Source of the DNA: Bacillota bacterium
GTDB taxonomy: Bacteria > Bacillota > Clostridia > Acetivibrionales > JAEXSP01
Length of the DNA stretch: 64,000 bases
NCBI GenBank assembly: GCA_023453795.1
Contig: JAEXSP010000016.1
Coordinates: 1 to 64,000 of the forward strand
Direction of reading: 5' to 3'
A program made the translations under genes and the position numbers. The notes under the pieces were generated by a model. The model saw nothing but the letters and a program-made list of their open reading frames with translations, did no database searches and had not been told where the DNA came from. Shown here piece after piece: positions 45,214-53,760 of the stretch. Every line of letters starts with the position of its first letter. Positions within the stretch are counted from its first letter, which is position 1.

Positions 45214-46221
45214 TCAATCTTCAGCTGCCAGAGTGTCATAGAACTCCATGTAGTCTGTTCTTCCTTCTTTAAGGAACTTTATTGCCGACGAGGGATGAAT
45301 GTTCAACTTACCCGTAAGCATATAGGGAATATCATATCCCCAGGTGATTTCCTTTTTAATGGGGTTAATTCTTTCTTCAATAAATTTCAGTATCGGGCGC
45401 AGGTGAAATTTGGGATTTTTCAGGAACCCGAGAAGCAACTCGGTGGCACAGTTTCCTGCTCCTCTTCCAAGACCGGAAACAGTAGTGTCCAGATAGCTTG
45501 CCCCTAAAATCAGTGCCTCTATTGTATTGGCATATGCGAGCTGCTGGTTGTTATGTGTATGGATTCCTACTGATTTGCCCTCTGCATGAGCATAAGAAAG
45601 GTATTTGGCTACCAATTCCCTTATATCTTCGGAGTACAGAGAGCCGAAGCTGTCGACGAGGTATATTACATCAACTTCTGTAGACGCAAGAATTTGAAGC
45701 GCCTCATTAAGTTCACTCTCCTTAATCAGAGAAGCTGCCATAAGGTTGACCGTTGTCTCATAACCTTTATCATGGGCATCCTTGATCATTTCTACGGCAG
45801 TGGGTATTTGATGAGCATAAGTCGCAATACGTATCATATCTATGACGCTTTGCTCCTTGGGCAGTATGTCTTCATGATAGTTTGTTCTTTCAGCATCTGC
45901 CATGACTGAGATTTTCAAATCCGTTTTACTGTCGCCGATTATTTTTCTTAAATCCTCTTCACTGCAGAATTTCCATTTTCCGAATTGACCTGGGGCGAAA
46001 ATCTTTTTTGATGCCTTGTAACCAAACTCCATGTAGTCTACTCCCGCATCAGTTGATGCTTGGTACAGTGCCTTTACAAAATTGTCTTCAAACTCAAAAT
46101 TGTTTACCAATCCCCCGTCTCTTATCGTACAATCTACAACCTTGATATCAGGCCGGTAGGTCATCCGTGTGCCTTTCTTTTCAATTACTTCGCTTTTGTG
46201 ATTTTTTTCGTTTTTTTCCAT
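45214..46221 (-). CDS. DRE-TIM metallolyase-type aldolase (HMGL-like)
   Basis: The ATG at 46221 has SD AGGAGG. The 335-aa protein has an N-terminal charged stretch followed by the family start VVDCTIRDGGLVNNF (Asp and Arg of a DRE-TIM catalytic barrel). Later come IHTHNNQQLAYANT (metal-binding His-x-His) and GLGRGAGNCATE. It resembles 4-hydroxy-2-oxovalerate aldolase and HMG-CoA-lyase-like enzymes. It follows thiC on the same strand but is separated from it by a terminator. No other pathway gene is next to it. Confidence 0.8.
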   Translation of the reverse strand: MEKNEKNHKSEVIEKKGTRMTYRPDIKVVDCTIRDGGLVNNFEFEDNFVKALYQASTDAGVDYMEFGYKASKKIFAPGQFGKWKFCSEEDLRKIIGDSKTDLKISVMADAERTNYHEDILPKEQSVIDMIRIATYAHQIPTAVEMIKDAHDKGYETTVNLMAASLIKESELNEALQILASTEVDVIYLVDSFGSLYSEDIRELVAKYLSYAHAEGKSVGIHTHNNQQLAYANTIEALILGASYLDTTVSGLGRGAGNCATELLLGFLKNPKFHLRPILKFIEERINPIKKEITWGYDIPYMLTGKLNIHPSSAIKFLKEGRTDYMEFYDTLAAED

Positions 46222-46250
46222 ACTACCATCCTCCTAAAATACTTTTCTCC

Positions 46251-46288
46251 AAAAACAAAGAATACCCTTGATTTGCAGGGTATTCTTA
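46251..46288 (-). terminator. Terminator between thiC and the aldolase gene
   Basis: AGAATACCCT (46259-46268) and AGGGTATTCT (46277-46286) form a perfect 10-bp stem; on the minus strand TTTGTTTTT follows. It separates thiC from the aldolase, 30 nt before the aldolase start. Confidence 0.8.
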
Positions 46289-46442
46289 AACAGGCAGACA
46301 ATGACAAATGCTTGCCACGATTCTATTGACAAACTGTTGTCCTCTTAAAATTTATTTATTTAGTCTACCGTAATACCATGCTACATCGTTCTATTTTATA
46401 TTGCATTTTAGAATACTTCAATACCATTATACAACAAATTTT

Positions 46443-47744
46443 TTAAAGAATATTGATTTTTTCTCCGTTCAACACCTTGTTCATATTTCTTACAGCACAC
46501 ATTTTTCCGCACATTGTACAGCTGTCATCATGCTCCGGCATGGAACTTTCTCTATACTTCCTTGGCTTTTCACTGTCAATAGCAAGGTTGAACATACCAT
46601 CCCAGTCAAGATTTTTTCTTGCTTCACTCATCCTATAGTCCCAGTCGCGTGCGCCTTTTATTCCTTTTGCTATATCCGCGGCATGAGCGGCAATCCTTGA
46701 AGCAATAATGCCTTCCTTCATATCCTCCAGATCCGGAAGTCTTAGGTGTTCCGCAGGGGTAACATAACATAAAAAATCTGCTCCATTGGCTGCTGCAATA
46801 GCACCTCCTATTGCACTGGTAATATGGTCATATCCCGGTGCAACGTCTGTAACAAGCGGACCGAGCACATAAAACGGAGCTCCATGGCAGAGCCTTTTTT
46901 CCAGCACCATATTAGCTGCAATTTCATTAAGTGCCATATGGCCTGGACCTTCAATCATAACCTGTACGTTCCTTTCCCAAGCCCTTTTGGTTAATTCCCC
47001 CAGGACAATAAGCTCTTCTATTTGGGATGCATCCGTCGAATCATTTATGCTTCCAGGCCTGCAGGCATCGCCAAGACTTATTGTGACATCACATTTTTCG
47101 AAGATGTCAAGAACCTTGTCATAATGTTCATAAAACGGGTTCTCGTTGCCCGTTAGCTCCATCCATGCGAAAATAAGTGAACCGCCTCTGGAAACAATAT
47201 TTGTCAACCGCCTGTTTTTCTTGAATCTCTCAGCGGTTGCCCTGTTTATGCCGGCGTGGATGGTCATGAAATCCACCCCGTCCTTTGCATGCTGCAGGAC
47301 AACATCCAGAAACTCCTGAGCGGTAATGCTTGCTAATTCTTTGTCATAAAAACCGACGGCATCATAAACGGGCACAGTTCCGATCATTGCGGGGGAGAGA
47401 TCAATCAACCTTTGTCTGAACTCCTTTGTCTTTCCAAAAGAGCTTAGGTCCATGATTGCTTCCGCTTTCAATTCAATGGCTTTTCTTACTTTTGCAAGCT
47501 CAGAATCAAAATTGCAGCAGTCCTTAGAGATGCCGAGGTTGACATTTATTTTTGTTCTCAGACCTTGTCCGACACCTTCCGGATCCAGGCTTGCATGGTT
47601 TTTGTTTGCCGGAATTATTACCTTTCCCTCGGCTATTAACGGCATAATTTCTTCAACACACTTATTTTCCTTGAGCGCAACACTTTTCATTTCCTTTGTA
47701 ATAATCCCTTTTCTTGCAGCATCCATCTGGGTGGTATAATCCAT
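46443..47744 (-). CDS. thiC: Phosphomethylpyrimidine synthase ThiC
   Basis: The ATG at 47744 has AGGAGG 11 nt upstream. The 433-aa protein is the short form of ThiC typical of Clostridia. Key blocks are IMDLSSFG, DFMTIHAGINR, VSRGGSLIFAWM, ISLGDACRPGS, EGPGHMALNEI and VTPAEHLRLP. The C-terminal Fe-S motif is CTMCGKMC near 405. As a radical-SAM enzyme it converts aminoimidazole ribotide to HMP-P in thiamine synthesis. A TPP riboswitch and terminator lie upstream. Confidence 0.96.
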   Translation of the reverse strand: MDYTTQMDAARKGIITKEMKSVALKENKCVEEIMPLIAEGKVIIPANKNHASLDPEGVGQGLRTKINVNLGISKDCCNFDSELAKVRKAIELKAEAIMDLSSFGKTKEFRQRLIDLSPAMIGTVPVYDAVGFYDKELASITAQEFLDVVLQHAKDGVDFMTIHAGINRATAERFKKNRRLTNIVSRGGSLIFAWMELTGNENPFYEHYDKVLDIFEKCDVTISLGDACRPGSINDSTDASQIEELIVLGELTKRAWERNVQVMIEGPGHMALNEIAANMVLEKRLCHGAPFYVLGPLVTDVAPGYDHITSAIGGAIAAANGADFLCYVTPAEHLRLPDLEDMKEGIIASRIAAHAADIAKGIKGARDWDYRMSEARKNLDWDGMFNLAIDSEKPRKYRESSMPEHDDSCTMCGKMCAVRNMNKVLNGEKINIL

Positions 47745-47841
47745 TGTGCATTCATCCTCCTTATTTAGTTTCCTGGTCGGACTAATAAAATATCATTGCC
47801 ACGGGCCATTGGGTTCTGATTATTATTCGTAGGTTTTGCAC

Positions 47842-47875
47842 AATAAAAGAGCTTACCTGAAAACAGGCAAGCTCA
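47842..47875 (-). terminator. Riboswitch-controlled terminator of thiC
   Basis: GAGCTTACCTG and CAGGCAAGCTC (47849-47859 with 47864-47874) make an 11-bp stem with one G-U pair on the minus strand, followed by TTTTATT. It is the expression platform behind the TPP aptamer. Confidence 0.85.
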
Positions 47876-47902
47876 AAAATTTAAAATGATTGTAAATTTT
47901 CT

Positions 47903-47986
47903 GCGCTTCCCTACGGCGGTATTAACCACATCAGGTTCAAAGGGTCAAGATTTCTCTTTCTCAGCCTATCGGCACCCCTAGCAAGT
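47903..47986 (-). promoter_or_regulatory. TPP riboswitch (THI element)
   Basis: On the minus strand the conserved blocks occur in order: GGGGTGCC, GCTGAGA (from 47966), GACCCTTTGAACCTGATGTG and ATACCGCCGTAGGGAAG. This is a complete thiamine pyrophosphate aptamer. Together with the terminator that follows, high TPP should stop transcription of thiC. Confidence 0.96.
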
Positions 47987-48048
47987 GATATTCAATTATA
48001 AAACCATTATATAGAAGCTGTATAACTCTGTAAAGCTAAAACTTTTTA

Positions 48049-51000
48049 TTAACCCTTGTTAATGTTAGCGAGACTCAAGTCCTCGATTCTTTTTCCGTTC
48101 AGGGTTACATAAATGCCCTGCCCGCTATGATTTTCCTTCAAACGTATTGTTTTTACTTCGATGAAAGGATCCATTTTAAGCTGCTTAATACTATTTGAAA
48201 AATTCTCATAAAGCTCTTTAGAACCCTTGCTTATACAGGAGTCGCACATACAAATTGTATATTCCCTTGTTACAAAAGCGGAATTCGCCTTTTTCCTTAC
48301 AGTTGCACAGGCATTATCGCCGCTTCTTGGGGTGTAATGAGTGTGCAAAAGCTCATGGGCCTTATGTGAGTTCGCTTTTTCGTAGAATTCATCATAAAGT
48401 CTCAATATGTCAGGATTCTCCTGTGATTTACGATATTTTGCAGTCTTGTCGATATTGACGAGAACCTGCTGGCGTCTTTCCAAAGCATCTATTTTTTCTG
48501 GAACAGGATGTCCCGCTCCGCAAATGCAGCCGCCCGGACATGCCATAACTTCTATCAGGTCATAGCCTACATCGACCCCTTGACGGATTTTTTCAAGGAT
48601 AGGTTCGACATTGTGTAAGCCGCTGATGACTGCAACACGCACGGTCAGATCATTTGCATTGACAGTAGCTTCCTTGACGCCTTCAAACCCACGGATTTCT
48701 TCGAATTCTAGATGATCTGTAAGGACATTCCCGGTAAGCTTTTCAACTGCCATTCTGAGAGTGGCCTCCGCTACGCCGCCGGATGCACCGAACAGAATTC
48801 CCGCACCTGAAACCTGCTTGTAGGGATCATCGAATTCCTGAGGTACGATATCCGCTTTTTCTATATTTGTAAGCTTCATCATTTCAAACATTTCAGTAGT
48901 CGTAAGCACTGCATCTACATCCCGAATTCCGTCAATTTCAAATTCAGGACGGGCAGCCTCATACTTTTTAGCAAGGCAGGGAACGATAGAGACAACATAC
49001 AGATCGTTTTTGCCGATACCTGACAGTTTTGAGTAGTGGTTCTTCACTGTTGCACCCATCATCATCTGGGGCGATTTGCAGCTTGACAGATGAGGAATGA
49101 GATCAGGGTAACGCCTTTCAATAAAGTTTACCCATCCCGGGCAGCAGGAGGTGAAATGAGGCATAACCCCTTTAGTTTCAACCCTTGTAAGGAACTCAGT
49201 TGTCTCCTCGACAATGGTAAGGTCAGCAGCAAATGTGAAATCAAACACCTTGTCAAAGCCAAGCTTCTTAAGGAGGCCTGCCATAAATGGCGATGCCTCT
49301 TCAAAGGAAATATCGAAGGTCTTTGTTATAAGGCTTCTAACAGCAGGAGCTACAAAAGCGACAACTGTTTTTGAAGGATCATTGATTGCTCTGAAGACCT
49401 TGCCTCTTTCACGTCGATAATCCAATGCTCCGCATGGGCAGGCATTTACACACTGACCGCAGCTTACGCAGTCTGTTTCCTGCAGCGGCAGACCGCTCTT
49501 AGTACCTACAAGCTGACGTCCGTGTTTCATATAGAAGGAAAGGACATCAGGCCCTTCAATCTCTGCACATGCAGCAATACAGCGGCCGCAGGAGATACAT
49601 TTATTGTGGTCTCTCATTATGAACGGGTGATCATCAACAATCGGTATATACGGGCGTTCATGAACAGGGCTTTTAAATTCAATATTATGTTCGCTTGCCT
49701 CTTTCCTTAAATCGCAGACGAAACGCTCCGTACAACCGCATTTGAGGCAACGGCGGGCTTCCTCTCTTGCTTCAGCTTCCGACAAGCCCAATTCAACCTC
49801 GGTAAAGTTGCTTTTACGTTCGTTGACACCTATAGCGGGCATTACTGCACGTCCTATTCTGGGCATTTCTTCAAATTCCCATTTTGGCAGGTCTTCCAAT
49901 GAACCTCTGCTGCAGCTGTAGTCCGCATTCTCTTCTTTAACATAACCCCTCATAAGGAAGCTGTCCATGGCTTCAGCGGCATGACGGCCTGCGGCAACAG
50001 CCTGAATTACCGTAGCAGGACCTGTTACACAGTCTCCTCCCGCAAATACTTTGACTTCAGAGGTCTGAGAAGTCTTACCGTTAATTTCTATATCTCCCCA
50101 TTTATTAAGTTTAACAGGGAGGTCATTATACAGGAATTGAGTATTTGTACTTTGTCCGATGGCACCGATAATTGTATCTGCCTCAATTTCAGTCTCGCTT
50201 CCTTCAACAGGCACAGGACGGCGGCGTCCGGAACGGTCCGGTTCGCCAAGCATCATTTTTATGCACTGCAGCTTCTTTTTGCCTTCTTCAGACACAATCT
50301 TGGTAGGAGCCATGAGAAAGAGCATTTCAACTCCTTCGTGCAGAGCTTCTTCAACCTCGTACGGTTCTGCAGGCATTTCCTCACGTGTACGGCGATAAAC
50401 GAGCTTGACCGATTTTGCTCCCTTCCTGAGGGCTGTACGTGCACAGTCGATAGCAGTATTTCCACCGCCTATAACTATAACAGTGTCACCAAGCTTGATT
50501 TCAGTATTTTTTGTTACCTGTTCAAGGTATTGTATTCCAAGCCAAACACCTTCAAGATTTTCTCCCTCAATGTGCATCGGAGTAGCACGCCAGGAACCGA
50601 TAGCCAGATATACCGCATCGAAATCCTTATGAAGGTCTTCAAGGCTTATATGAGTACCAAGGGCTTTTCCTGTCATTACTTTAACACCCAGATTTTTAAT
50701 AATATCAATTTCTTTGTCCAAAGTAGCTTTCGGCAGACGGTATTCAGGAATTCCGTACCTCATCATACCTCCGGCATGGGGCTGGCGTTCAAATACTGTA
50801 ACGTCATGGCCTCTGACAGCACTGTAATACGCTGCGGAAAGACCTGACGGTCCTGCACCGACAATGGCAATTTTCTTTCCTGTCTCAGGGCTCTTTGCAG
50901 GCATCCAGGGCTGTTCCCTTGACATATCCCAATCTGCGGCAAAACGCTTTACATGGTTGATTGCAACAGGAGAATCAACAAGGTTGCGGCGGCACTTGGA

Positions 51001-51483
51001 CTCACATGGGTGAGGACATACACGACCGCATACAATAGGGAAGGGATTGCTGTCTTTAATTACGCGTACGGCAGCTTCATAATTTCCGTTGCCGACATGC
51101 CTTAGGTAGGATTGAATGTCAATGTTGGCAGGGCATGTCATTACGCATGGAGCAACGCAGTCTGCATTGTGATCGGAAAGCAGCTGCTCCAGACGGATTT
51201 TTCGATAATCCTCAATCTTCGGACTGTTTGTGCATATAACCATACCCTCTTTAATAGGGGTTTGGCATGCTTTAACATCACGCTTGTTGTCTCCTTCGCC
51301 TACCTCGACAACACACAATCCGCAATTGCCGTTTGAGCGCTCAAGCCTTATGTCATAACACAAATGTGGTATGTGGATCCCTTCCTGGATCAAGGCCTGC
51401 AGGATTGTAAGATTTTCATAAACTTCGGTTTCGCGGCCATTTACTATGACCTTAATTCTGTTTTTGTTAGTTAATGTTTTCAT
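48049..51483 (-). CDS. [FeFe] hydrogenase fused to a GltD-like NAD(P)/FAD oxidoreductase
   Basis: The 1144-aa protein has an N-terminal 2Fe-2S ferredoxin-like domain (about 1-95), a GltD-type Fe-S and flavin oxidoreductase (about 110-560; CVAPCVMTCP, VGAGPSGLSAAYY, VIGGGNTAIDC, FAGGDCVTGP), a two-[4Fe-4S] domain (about 640-710; CISCGRC, CVSCGQC) and an H-cluster domain (about 725-1010). The H-cluster motifs are TSCCPGW, VPCLAKKYE (Val where Met is usual) and CPGGCICGAG. A small-subunit-type region follows, then a C-terminal Cys-containing domain (CMCDSC). NAD(P)H-linked hydrogen metabolism is likely. All modules are in one chain, whereas most are separate subunits elsewhere. Confidence 0.92.
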   Translation of the reverse strand: MKTLTNKNRIKVIVNGRETEVYENLTILQALIQEGIHIPHLCYDIRLERSNGNCGLCVVEVGEGDNKRDVKACQTPIKEGMVICTNSPKIEDYRKIRLEQLLSDHNADCVAPCVMTCPANIDIQSYLRHVGNGNYEAAVRVIKDSNPFPIVCGRVCPHPCESKCRRNLVDSPVAINHVKRFAADWDMSREQPWMPAKSPETGKKIAIVGAGPSGLSAAYYSAVRGHDVTVFERQPHAGGMMRYGIPEYRLPKATLDKEIDIIKNLGVKVMTGKALGTHISLEDLHKDFDAVYLAIGSWRATPMHIEGENLEGVWLGIQYLEQVTKNTEIKLGDTVIVIGGGNTAIDCARTALRKGAKSVKLVYRRTREEMPAEPYEVEEALHEGVEMLFLMAPTKIVSEEGKKKLQCIKMMLGEPDRSGRRRPVPVEGSETEIEADTIIGAIGQSTNTQFLYNDLPVKLNKWGDIEINGKTSQTSEVKVFAGGDCVTGPATVIQAVAAGRHAAEAMDSFLMRGYVKEENADYSCSRGSLEDLPKWEFEEMPRIGRAVMPAIGVNERKSNFTEVELGLSEAEAREEARRCLKCGCTERFVCDLRKEASEHNIEFKSPVHERPYIPIVDDHPFIMRDHNKCISCGRCIAACAEIEGPDVLSFYMKHGRQLVGTKSGLPLQETDCVSCGQCVNACPCGALDYRRERGKVFRAINDPSKTVVAFVAPAVRSLITKTFDISFEEASPFMAGLLKKLGFDKVFDFTFAADLTIVEETTEFLTRVETKGVMPHFTSCCPGWVNFIERRYPDLIPHLSSCKSPQMMMGATVKNHYSKLSGIGKNDLYVVSIVPCLAKKYEAARPEFEIDGIRDVDAVLTTTEMFEMMKLTNIEKADIVPQEFDDPYKQVSGAGILFGASGGVAEATLRMAVEKLTGNVLTDHLEFEEIRGFEGVKEATVNANDLTVRVAVISGLHNVEPILEKIRQGVDVGYDLIEVMACPGGCICGAGHPVPEKIDALERRQQVLVNIDKTAKYRKSQENPDILRLYDEFYEKANSHKAHELLHTHYTPRSGDNACATVRKKANSAFVTREYTICMCDSCISKGSKELYENFSNSIKQLKMDPFIEVKTIRLKENHSGQGIYVTLNGKRIEDLSLANINKG

Positions 51484-51765
51484 AGCACCACTCTTTTATA
51501 TATATTTTATTTTATTAAAAGTACATTCATTAATTGGGAAGCTTATAGAAAGACCCAGAAAAATTGAACAAGTCAACGCTGACTGGAATGTAAACTTTTT
51601 AACCCCTCGTATATTATAAACCAAGGAATAGGATTTTGTCATTGTCATATTCGACAATTTTTTAACAATAATTCACCCAAAGCACCTGTTTTTCTTTTTG
51701 ATGTTCGCTAAAGCTCCAAAAATAATGTAAATTTGTCTTTTTTAATAGACAGCCTGACAAGTTTT

Positions 51766-52812
51766 TCAAAAAACATGCTCTATGAATACAGTACGTTCTT
51801 TCCCGAGATCAACAACCTTAGGTACCGCAAGAGGACGATTCACTCTATTATAATAAACCCTTACAACAGGACGGGGCCCTAAATTTTTTCTGACATTTGC
51901 TACGACTCCAACCTCGCCTGAAGTCAGCCTGACCAGCGAACCCAGAGGATAGACGGAAAGATTGTTCGTAAAGCATTTAACCACGTTAAGATCAAAATAG
52001 TAATTGCCTGCACCATAGAGGTATTCAATGGCGTGGTGCTTGGTATAATTCTCATGAAGCATCAACCGGCTGTAGGTTTCGCAAACGGAAATGATTCTTG
52101 CCCCCAGAGGTATGTTTTCGCCTGACAGTCCCTGAGGATAGCCTGAACCGTTCCAGTTTTCATGATGATATAATATCATATTTATTATCGTATCCGGCAG
52201 CCCTGCTTCCTTTGCAAAGTAATAACCATATTTCGGGTGCTCTTTCCAAGCCAGCTCTTCCTGAGGGTTTCTTTTAGGAGATCTGATGACAGCAGGCATT
52301 TCTCTCAAGCCCATATCATGCAGCAAAGCACCGGTGCCGATTGCGGTTGTTTCAGCTTCGCTCAATCCCAATGCGCCTGCTACAAGCAGTGATAAGGCAC
52401 AGGTTTCGATAGAATGCTTATATAGAAAATTAACATCCACCAGCTTCATTTCTACACAAAACCTTCTTACGTTTGAATCATTAAGTATTTTAACTGCAAT
52501 TTCTCTGGATTTTTTCGATACCTCAACCATTTTGTCGGAAGTGTTTGCTTCCGCTTGGTCAGGAGCAAGCATAACAATTTCGTCAACCAGAAGCTTCTTT
52601 ATTTCTTTCGCGGTAGTTTCCGACGGGTCAACCAGCAAAGTATAGCGGTCAGCTATTTCCAGGCTTATTATGCCCCAGCTTCTAAGAGAGGAGATTATTG
52701 ATTCGTTGAGAATAATGCCTTCATTCAGCAGCTTTTTCCCCGATTGCGGAGAGAATATAGGTTCGGCTAAAACCATTCCCTCTAATAATTCACAAACATC
52801 TACCTTGCCCAT
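51766..52812 (-). CDS. HD-GYP domain protein, probable cyclic-di-GMP phosphodiesterase
   Basis: The ATG at 52812 has SD GGGGTG. The 348-aa protein has an N-terminal region (about 1-110) that may serve as a sensor and an HD-GYP domain (about 125-300). HD is in LLHDMGLREMP, and the GYP signature is HHENWNGSGYPQGLSGE followed by IPLGARIISVCETYSR. Such proteins hydrolyse c-di-GMP. No GGDEF gene lies nearby. A near-consensus promoter is at 52859-52887. Confidence 0.87.
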   Translation of the reverse strand: MGKVDVCELLEGMVLAEPIFSPQSGKKLLNEGIILNESIISSLRSWGIISLEIADRYTLLVDPSETTAKEIKKLLVDEIVMLAPDQAEANTSDKMVEVSKKSREIAVKILNDSNVRRFCVEMKLVDVNFLYKHSIETCALSLLVAGALGLSEAETTAIGTGALLHDMGLREMPAVIRSPKRNPQEELAWKEHPKYGYYFAKEAGLPDTIINMILYHHENWNGSGYPQGLSGENIPLGARIISVCETYSRLMLHENYTKHHAIEYLYGAGNYYFDLNVVKCFTNNLSVYPLGSLVRLTSGEVGVVANVRKNLGPRPVVRVYYNRVNRPLAVPKVVDLGKERTVFIEHVF

Positions 52813-52858
52813 GAAAACACCCCAATCAACCTTTATGACATATTAAGTACTCTACATA

Positions 52859-52887
52859 ATTATATTTCATAAATGGTTTACTGTAAA
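52859..52887 (-). promoter_or_regulatory. Sigma-A promoter of the HD-GYP gene
   Basis: TTTACA (complement of 52882-52887), 17-bp spacer, TATAAT (complement of 52859-52864), with about 47 nt of leader to the start codon. Confidence 0.75.
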
Positions 52888-53017
52888 CAAAACAGATTGA
52901 ATATTGCAGCATAAGAGGCGTGTCATGCAAAAGATATTTGAATATTATGTAACTCACGTAAGGTAATGGAAGCAGACGGATGTTTGCAGCGGGGTTAAGC
53001 ATGCTTGAAGCAGTAAA

Positions 53018-53164
53018 TTACAATAGCATGAACACAATGCTTCCAAGTAAAAAGATCAAAGCTATCAGTTCTATATTGGAGATTGTTGAATACAGAAAGA
53101 ATACTGCAAAAAGTGAGAGGGCTATAATTGCAATATCATGGATTTTTTGTCGTGTTAAAGCCAT
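53018..53164 (-). CDS. Small two-helix membrane protein
   Basis: The ATG (53162-53164) has SD AAGGAG 7 nt upstream. The 48-aa product has a short polar start (MALTRQKIHD) and two hydrophobic helices (IAIIALSLFAVFFLY, LIALIFLLGSIVFMLL). It is the third of three minus-strand small genes upstream of the HD-GYP gene, whose own promoter lies between. Function is unknown. Confidence 0.6.
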   Translation of the reverse strand: MALTRQKIHDIAIIALSLFAVFFLYSTISNIELIALIFLLGSIVFMLL

Positions 53165-53188
53165 AAAGAGCTCCTTAATGGAAATCAG

Positions 53189-53521
53189 CTACTCGGTATA
53201 CCTGCCCAGAAATGCCTTTAATACATCATCAAAGGGCATGCTTCCTATTTGGTCAAGCATCTTTTCAAGATCTGTCTTTTGCTTTAGAGAGCCTTCCAAT
53301 ACTATTTGTACTGCCTGATCCCTATCGATAAGGACTGAGAGTACATTCAGGCTGCCGCTCAACAGGCCGGCTATGACAAGAGCATTTGAGGGTGTAAGCG
53401 TAAGCCCTTTGGATGAGGCATCCTGGCTGTTTTTACGGGTGCTTGAATTATTTGAAGCAGTGGGATTCAACCTTGACATAGCATCCTTAAGTAAATTATT
53501 CAAGTCACCTGGTTGAAACAC
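53189..53521 (-). CDS. Hypothetical 110-aa protein
   Basis: A GTG start at 53519-53521 has a strong SD (GGGAGGGG, 6-7 nt upstream); the longer frame begins at a TTG without one. It begins VFQPGDLNNLLKDAMSRLNP. A disordered Ser/Asn/Lys stretch (about 25-45) follows, then two helices, of which NALVIAGLLSGSLNVLSVLI is moderately hydrophobic, and a final helix DLEKMLDQIGSMPFDDVLKAFL. Family unknown. It ends 24 nt before the 48-aa gene and probably forms an operon with it. Confidence 0.6.
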   Translation of the reverse strand: MFQPGDLNNLLKDAMSRLNPTASNNSSTRKNSQDASSKGLTLTPSNALVIAGLLSGSLNVLSVLIDRDQAVQIVLEGSLKQKTDLEKMLDQIGSMPFDDVLKAFLGRYTE

Positions 53522-53558
53522 AATATTCCCCTCCCAAAACCCCAATGTTCTTTCAAGC

Positions 53559-53684
53559 TTAGGGTATTACCGTAGCGGTTGCAGTAGTCTGAAGGGGAAT
53601 AACCAAACCCGTTGCAAAAATTATGAACAGTACTGAAACTATGAAAAGTAGAATGTCATGCTGCTTGTTTTCAGTGATACCCAT
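53559..53684 (-). CDS. Small single-pass membrane protein
   Basis: The ATG (53682-53684) gives 41 aa. A polar N-terminus (MGITENKQHD) precedes one hydrophobic helix (ILLFIVSVLFIIFATGLVIPL) and a Thr/Ala-rich end. The SD (GGGTGA, about 7 nt upstream) is weak. It lies 37 nt before the 110-aa gene on the same strand. Function is unknown. Confidence 0.5.
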   Translation of the reverse strand: MGITENKQHDILLFIVSVLFIIFATGLVIPLQTTATATVIP

Positions 53685-53760
53685 TGTAATCACCCGTAAT
53701 ATCTTTCATTCAGTAATATTATATTAGGGCAGATAGGACAATTGTGACTGTCTATGCAAT

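Noticed and set aside
49981..50847. 288-aa plus-strand open frame opposite the hydrogenase gene
   Set aside because: It is antisense to the highly conserved GltD-like domain, has no SD and has an odd composition.
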